Shown piece after piece: positions 6,157-10,374 of a stretch of 10,374 nt of DNA (the stretch's first letter is position 1; every line of letters begins with the position of its first letter). The notes beneath the pieces are model-generated. The model searched no databases, was not told the origin of the DNA, and saw nothing but the letters and a program-made list of their open reading frames with translations. A program made the translations under genes and the position numbers. The DNA comes from Clostridium sp. UBA6758 (GTDB lineage Bacteria; Bacillota; Clostridia; Clostridiales; Clostridiaceae), in assembly GCA_002453475.1 (NCBI GenBank), contig DKGY01000038.1:12587-22960 (forward strand), in the 5' to 3' direction.

Positions 6157-7458
6157 ATGTCCAAAGAATTGAAGTTTGCCAGAGAACTTATAGATTTTTT
6201 GTACGAAAGTCCTACTGCTTTTCATGCAGTGAAGAATGTTAAAGATTCTCTTGAAAGTAGTAATTTCAAGGAATTAAAAGAAGAGGATAAATGGAACTTA
6301 GAAAAGGGTGGGAAATATTACACTACCAAAAATGGATCGGCATTAATTGCCTTTACTGTAGGTAAGGGTGATATTGAGAACCATGGATTTAAAATTATAG
6401 GTGCTCATACAGATTCACCTACATTTAGAATAAAACCAAATAGTGAAATTATATCAGAAAATAATTATATTAAATTAAATACAGAGGTTTATGGTGGTTT
6501 AATAAGAAGTACATGGATGGATAGACCACTATCTTTAGCAGGAAGAGTTGCGTTAAAAGGTGAAAATTTACTTAATCCAGAGCTAAGGTTAGTAAATATA
6601 AAGAAACCAATATTAATAATACCTAGCTTAGCAATTCATATGAACAGAGAAGCAAATTCTGGTGGAGAATTAAATCCACAAAAAGATACACTTCCACTAC
6701 TTGCAATGGTAACTGAAGAATTAGAGAAGGATAATGCCTTATTAAACATATTAGCAGAGGAATTAAAGGTAAATAAAGAAGATATTATAGATTTTGATTT
6801 ATTCCTTTATGAATTTGAAAAGGGATGTATTGTAGGATTAAAAGATGAATTTATATCTTCAGGTAGATTAGATGATCTTCAAATGGTTCATGCTGGAATC
6901 CAGGCACTTAAAGAAGCTCCAATAACTGAGGGAATAAATGTAATGGTATGTTTTGATAATGAGGAAGTTGGAAGTTCTACGAAACAAGGAGCAGATTCAG
7001 ATATGTTAGCTAATATCTTAGAAAGAATAGTTCTTTGTCTTGAAAAGGGTAGAGAAGAGTTCTTTAGAGCACTTAGCAGATCCTTTATTATATCAGCAGA
7101 CAATGCTCATGCAGTTCATCCTAATAGTCCAGAAAAGGCAGATCCAACTAACAGACCAATTGTAAATAAAGGACCTGTTATAAAGATAAATGCGAATTGT
7201 GCATATACAAGTGATTCAGACTCTTCAGCTGTATATGAAGCTATTTGTAAAAAAGCAGAAGTGCCAGTACAAAAGTTTGTAAATCGTTCAGATTCAAGAG
7301 GTGGTTCAACTATAGGACCGATATCCTCAACACATTTAAATATACGTTCTGTAGATATTGGAAATCCAACTCTTGCCATGCACTCTATAAGAGAATTTGC
7401 AGGAGTTAAGGACCATAGTTATGTAACAAAATCCTTTGTAGAATTTTATAAAATATAA
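6157..7458 (+). CDS. apeB: M18 family zinc aminopeptidase (aspartyl aminopeptidase-like)
   Basis: This 433-residue cytosolic metallo-exopeptidase removes N-terminal residues from peptides; family members prefer acidic or neutral residues. The two-metal site of clan MH is complete: H84 with D86 in GAHTDSP (82-88), bridging D239 in GRLDDLQ, catalytic base E269 and ligand E270 in FDNEEVGS (266-273), D315 in SADNAHAVHPN (313-323), and H409 in AMHSIREFAG. Other M18 hallmarks are GGLIRSTWMDRP (113-124) and RSDSRGGSTIGPI (377-389). Length is normal for the shorter bacterial M18 proteins, which are usually annotated apeB. There is no signal peptide. A very strong site, AAGGAGGGGG at 6141-6150, precedes ATG by 6 nt, suggesting good expression. 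It has its own promoter and is followed by a hairpin, so it is probably monocistronic. The family is certain, the residue preference is not. Confidence 0.95.
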   Translation: MSKELKFARELIDFLYESPTAFHAVKNVKDSLESSNFKELKEEDKWNLEKGGKYYTTKNGSALIAFTVGKGDIENHGFKIIGAHTDSPTFRIKPNSEIISENNYIKLNTEVYGGLIRSTWMDRPLSLAGRVALKGENLLNPELRLVNIKKPILIIPSLAIHMNREANSGGELNPQKDTLPLLAMVTEELEKDNALLNILAEELKVNKEDIIDFDLFLYEFEKGCIVGLKDEFISSGRLDDLQMVHAGIQALKEAPITEGINVMVCFDNEEVGSSTKQGADSDMLANILERIVLCLEKGREEFFRALSRSFIISADNAHAVHPNSPEKADPTNRPIVNKGPVIKINANCAYTSDSDSSAVYEAICKKAEVPVQKFVNRSDSRGGSTIGPISSTHLNIRSVDIGNPTLAMHSIREFAGVKDHSYVTKSFVEFYKI

Positions 7459-7477
7459 ATAGAATATAATTAGAGTT

Positions 7478-7511
7478 ACTCCTTCTAACATATGTGTGAA
7501 GGAGTTTCTAT
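7478..7511 (+). terminator. Intrinsic terminator after the M18 aminopeptidase gene
   Basis: ACTCCTTC (7478-7485) pairs perfectly with GAAGGAGT (7498-7505) around a 12-nt loop that itself contains the palindrome ACATATGT. The following T-tract is short and broken (TTTCTATATT), so termination may be partial. The next start codon is only 42 nt beyond the stem. Confidence 0.6.
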
Positions 7512-7546
7512 ATTAAACAGAAGATACAATCAGGAGAAGTGATGAC

Positions 7547-8533
7547 ATGGGAGTAAAACATAAGCCAAATAGCAAATTAGTAAGTGTAATTATCACCCTT
7601 GCTATAATATTTTTAACTGGAGGATTTATAGGAAGTACAGTGGAAGATAAATCCTATGAGAATAACGATACTAAAACAATATTTCAAGGTGAGCAAAAGG
7701 AATCTAAGGATAAGAATATTAATGGTAGTGATATTCTTACTGGTGAACTTAAGGTTCACTTTATTGATGTTGGACAGGCAGATAGTATTCTTATAGAAAA
7801 TAAGGGCGAGGCTATGCTTATTGATGCAGGAAATAATGATGATAGTGATTTAGTAGTAAACTACATAAAAAATAGTAATATAAAGAAACTAAAATATTTA
7901 GTAGGAACTCATCCTCATGAGGATCATATTGGAGGCTTAGACAAGGTCATAGATAGTTTTTCAATAGATACTATATATATGCCTAAGGTAACTAATACTA
8001 CTAAAACCTTTAAAGATGTGGCAACTTCGGCTAAAAAGAAGAACCTAAGCTTTACTATACCTAAGGTGGGTGAAAAATTCACCTTAGGGGATGCTAATTG
8101 TACCATACTTGCACCCAATAGTGAAAATTATGAAGATATGAATAATTACTCCATAGTAATTAAATTGGAGTATGGAGATACATCATTTTTATTTACAGGA
8201 GATACAGAAGCAGAAGCAGAAAGGGAAATCCTAGATAAAAAGTTTGATTTAAAGTCTACGGTATTAAAGGTAGGGCATCATGGAAGTCATACCTCTACCA
8301 GTGATGAGTTTTTAAATCAGGTTAATCCAACCTACGGTGTAATTATGGTTGGACAAGACAACGATTATGGACATCCAAGACAAAATGTAATGGATAAATT
8401 TAAAAATAAAGGTGTAAAAGTCTATAGAACAGATGAGCAGGGAACTATAATTGCAACAAGTGATGGAAAAGAAGTAAAATTTAATGTGAAACCTGGTAGT
8501 TATAACGGATTAACGAAAGGGAAATCTAAATAA
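7547..8533 (+). CDS. Exported ComEC/Rec2-like metallo-beta-lactamase-fold hydrolase
   Basis: The 328-residue product has a basic N-terminus, one hydrophobic segment (about 11-29, a signal peptide or anchor with no lipobox Cys), a polar linker to about 65, and then a metallo-beta-lactamase domain outside the membrane. Metal-site motifs are all present: THPHEDHIGG (121-130; H122, H124, D126, H127), FTGDTE with D219, KVGHHGSH with H244/H245, and YGHPRQN with H276. The opening LKVHFIDVGQADSILIE and the late GHHGSH are typical of the C-terminal domain of the DNA-uptake channel ComEC, here standing alone without the channel. ComEC domains of this type have been linked to nuclease activity, so a surface phosphodiesterase or nuclease is a reasonable guess; the substrate is unproven. 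The start follows AGGAG (7532-7536) by 10 nt, slightly long. No clear promoter was seen in the 88-bp gap apart from a possible TACAAT at 7525, so some expression may come from read-through. Confidence 0.88.
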   Translation: MGVKHKPNSKLVSVIITLAIIFLTGGFIGSTVEDKSYENNDTKTIFQGEQKESKDKNINGSDILTGELKVHFIDVGQADSILIENKGEAMLIDAGNNDDSDLVVNYIKNSNIKKLKYLVGTHPHEDHIGGLDKVIDSFSIDTIYMPKVTNTTKTFKDVATSAKKKNLSFTIPKVGEKFTLGDANCTILAPNSENYEDMNNYSIVIKLEYGDTSFLFTGDTEAEAEREILDKKFDLKSTVLKVGHHGSHTSTSDEFLNQVNPTYGVIMVGQDNDYGHPRQNVMDKFKNKGVKVYRTDEQGTIIATSDGKEVKFNVKPGSYNGLTKGKSK

Positions 8534-8560
8534 AACATAAAACAATAATATAATAAAAGA

Positions 8561-8611
8561 AGCCATCTAGGAACAGTAAGTATAAAGTTACTATTCTTAG
8601 ATGGCTTTTAT
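8561..8611 (+). terminator. Long-stem intrinsic terminator after the MBL-fold gene
   Basis: Positions 8561-8579 and 8588-8606 form a 19-bp stem with one G-T wobble and one C-A mismatch around the loop GTATAAAG. A short TTTT run and T-rich bases follow. AAAAG to the left of the stem would also allow termination of leftward transcripts. It clearly separates the MBL gene from the glucan synthase gene. Confidence 0.75.
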
Positions 8612-8649
8612 GCAAATACAACAGAAAAATTTAAAAGATAAGGTGAGTA

Positions 8650-8661
8650 AGTAAATTTACT
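8650..8661. repeat. 12-bp perfect palindrome upstream of the glucan synthase gene
   Basis: AGTAAATTTACT reads the same on both strands and lies 63 bp before the start codon, in a non-coding stretch (8612-8724) with no convincing promoter. It could be an operator, but a 12-bp AT-rich palindrome may also arise by chance. Confidence 0.25.
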
Positions 8662-8724
8662 ATTATAGATTTAAGTTAATTTGGTAATAATAATAGTTGA
8701 GCATCATTGAAAGGGGATAGCACT

Positions 8725-10374
8725 ATGGAGTACATATTTATTTTAGTAAACTTAATACTCATACTTAGTATAGTTTTTCTTATGTTTGTAATTAAAAATA
8801 GAAATAAGAAAAGAGCATATATTGAGATTAATGACAATAGTTTTTTAGCAGAAAATAAAGAAAAATTGGAAGATGCCATCGATAATATGGCTAGAGATCA
8901 TAGGGAAATTGAAAAAATAAGCAGGAATGATTTAATTTCCAATTTAGATAAACATTATAATAACATATTGGGATGTCATAACTTATTTAAAGTTGATAAA
9001 AGTGGAGAATATGTGAAGATAAAAGGAACACAATGGATATTAGATAATATTTATGTTATTGAAAAAGAATATAAATTTATAAAAAAACATTTATCTAAGA
9101 AATATTTAAGGTCTTTACCTATACTAAAAAGTGGAGCACTAAAAGGCTATCCTAGGATTTATTCTTTATCAAGAGAGATATTGGGAATTTATAGAGATAA
9201 GCTATCTAGGGAGAATATTAATAAGTTTTTACATAGATATCAAGAGACAACCATATTAACCATGGGAGAATTATGGGCGTTACCTATAATGCTTAAAATC
9301 GCTTATTTAGAGATAATAGGCAAAAGTTCAGTATTAATAGTTAATAAAGCTAATGATAGACATAGAGGGGAAAGATTAGCTGATAGGATTATTAAGTATT
9401 ATAATGAAGATAATATGAAGAGAGCTATGGAGTTCATATCAGAGAATAATATAAAATTTACAGAATATTTTGCAGAGGCATTAATAAGAGTTCTAAGGGA
9501 TAACGGAGTCAATTATGAAGAATTAAATTTATGGATAGAAGATAAATTAAGTGAAAATGAAATTACTTTAGATAAGATTATTATAGATTCTAATAAAAGC
9601 GATGGTATTTATTCTACAGCTATTAGTAGTAGTATTAATGGTATAAGAAATTTAGACAATATAAATTGGGAAGAAGTATTTACTGATAGTAGTAAGGTAG
9701 AAGAAATACTAAGTAAAGATCCAGCCACAGTTTATAATACGATGGATTTTTATTCTAAGGATTATTATAGACATATTTTGGAAAAAATGGCTAAACAAAA
9801 TAAAATTTCTGAGACATTTATAGCTAGAAAAGTATTACAGTGTGCAGAAAAAGGTAGTGAAAAAGAATTTGAAAACCATGTGGGATATTATCTAATTGAT
9901 AGTGGTAGAGATAAGCTTAACCATATTTTAAATATCGATTTTAAAGGGTTTGAAAAGTTAAAAAACATGATAAAGGGAAGAGCCGTTGGTATTTATATAG
10001 GAACTATAGTTATTTTTACAGCCACACTACTAGGAGGATTTATAACTTGGAGTTATCTAAATGATATCAATATATCAATATCTAAATATATATTATCTGC
10101 AATAGTTACTATTATACCTCTTAGTGAGGTTGTGGTATCTATATTAAATTGGAGCATTACTAATTTAAGCACACCAAATTTATTACCTAAAATTAATGTT
10201 TCTGATAGAATACCTAAAGAGGGAATCACGTGTGTAGTAGTTCCTGTGCTAATAGAAAGTATAGAGAAAGCTAAAAGTTTAATCAAAAATTTAGAAACTT
10301 ATTACTTGGGAAATAAAGATGAAAATTTATATTTTGCTATATTAGGAGATTTTAAAGATAGTAATAGAGAAAAA
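8725..10374 (+). CDS. Cyclic beta-1,2-glucan synthase-like protein (NdvB/ChvB/Cgs family), N-terminal part
   Basis: The frame is open for 550 codons from ATG to the window edge with no stop, so the gene is cut by the window. Family members are about 2,800 residues: a membrane GT84 glucosyltransferase using UDP-glucose, a cyclisation domain, and a C-terminal GH94 phosphorylase-like domain. Visible here are a membrane anchor (3-23), MARDHREI (55-62), WILDN (104-108), LKGYPRIYSLSRE, TMGELWALPIML (179-190), DPATVYNTMDF (332-342), HVGYYLID (385-392), two membrane helices (about 420-442 and 454-475), and the start of GT84 with VVVPVLIES (504-512), NLETYYLGN (522-530) and FAILGDFKD (537-545). All match the family order. 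The synthase, cyclase and phosphorylase parts lie outside the window, so activity cannot be judged. GGGG (8713-8716), 8 nt before ATG, sets the start. The product would make cyclic glucan at the cytoplasmic membrane; its role in a Gram-positive cell is unknown. Confidence 0.88.
   Translation, partial: MEYIFILVNLILILSIVFLMFVIKNRNKKRAYIEINDNSFLAENKEKLEDAIDNMARDHREIEKISRNDLISNLDKHYNNILGCHNLFKVDKSGEYVKIKGTQWILDNIYVIEKEYKFIKKHLSKKYLRSLPILKSGALKGYPRIYSLSREILGIYRDKLSRENINKFLHRYQETTILTMGELWALPIMLKIAYLEIIGKSSVLIVNKANDRHRGERLADRIIKYYNEDNMKRAMEFISENNIKFTEYFAEALIRVLRDNGVNYEELNLWIEDKLSENEITLDKIIIDSNKSDGIYSTAISSSINGIRNLDNINWEEVFTDSSKVEEILSKDPATVYNTMDFYSKDYYRHILEKMAKQNKISETFIARKVLQCAEKGSEKEFENHVGYYLIDSGRDKLNHILNIDFKGFEKLKNMIKGRAVGIYIGTIVIFTATLLGGFITWSYLNDINISISKYILSAIVTIIPLSEVVVSILNWSITNLSTPNLLPKINVSDRIPKEGITCVVVPVLIESIEKAKSLIKNLETYYLGNKDENLYFAILGDFKDSNREK

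Noticed and set aside
6888..7379. Two minus-strand open frames inside the aminopeptidase gene.
   Set aside because: Both are opposite catalytic motifs of the M18 enzyme; they are antisense shadows.
7542..7556. Four-codon ATG frame overlapping the start of the MBL-fold gene, with better spacing to the ribosome site.
   Set aside because: It stops after four codons; leader-peptide control would need other evidence.
7924..8118. Minus-strand open frame inside the MBL-fold gene.
   Set aside because: It lies opposite the HxHxDH metal-site region of a clear coding sequence.
8676..8879. Minus-strand open frame of 67 codons, rich in hydrophobic residues, opposite the start of the glucan synthase gene.
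   Set aside because: It lies antisense to a well-supported N-terminal membrane anchor and coding region, and its hydrophobicity mirrors that segment.
10053..10286. Minus-strand open frame within the glucan synthase gene.
   Set aside because: The plus strand there encodes membrane helices and the conserved start of GT84.
1..10374. CRISPR arrays, insertion sequences, tRNA or rRNA genes, or toxin-antitoxin pairs.
   Set aside because: No regularly spaced repeats, transposase motifs, tRNA-like arms or small paired genes were seen on either strand.

Overview
The window is AT-rich and its genes have strong Gram-positive Shine-Dalgarno sites (AGGAGG-like). Codon use favours A/T in the third position, and the protein families fit a low-GC Firmicute, most likely a Clostridium-type organism: a HelD RNA polymerase recycling factor, a clostridial-type twin P-loop ATPase, an M18 aminopeptidase and a GT84-type cyclic glucan synthase. 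I cannot name the species. There are no rRNA or tRNA genes, insertion sequences, phage genes or CRISPR repeats; it reads as ordinary chromosome.

Layout. Positions 1-274 are non-coding: a small hairpin that may end an upstream gene, a good sigma-A promoter, and a leader of about 135 nt with a second hairpin. Rightward genes follow: a dipeptide epimerase of the enolase superfamily (275-1366) and helD (1494-3620). A compact bidirectional terminator at 3616-3650 separates helD from two leftward genes, a twin P-loop ATPase of unknown function (3662-4747) and, upstream of it on the same strand, a cation diffusion facilitator with a manganese-type metal site (4825-6003, TTG start). The 153-bp gap to 6157 carries two divergent extended -10 promoters. 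Rightward again come an M18 aminopeptidase (6157-7458), an exported ComEC-like metallo-beta-lactamase-fold protein (7547-8533), each followed by a terminator hairpin, and the first 550 codons of a very large cyclic beta-1,2-glucan synthase-like gene (8725 to beyond the window end).

How the genes fit together. This is mostly a row of separate transcription units rather than one pathway. The dipeptide epimerase and the aminopeptidase both bear on peptide or murein-peptide turnover but are not adjacent. The transporter and the P-loop ATPase may be co-transcribed (77-bp gap with no terminator), but nothing in the sequence links their functions. The exported MBL protein and the glucan synthase both act at the cell surface, yet a strong terminator lies between them.

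Most worth a second look: the twin P-loop ATPase, whose second half has lost a conserved Asp; the dipeptide epimerase, which lacks the Arg thought to set Glu specificity; the transporter's Asn-Asp/Asp-Asp metal site and extra C-terminal domain; and the glucan synthase in a Gram-positive setting. I found no clear multi-gene defence or otherwise novel system.
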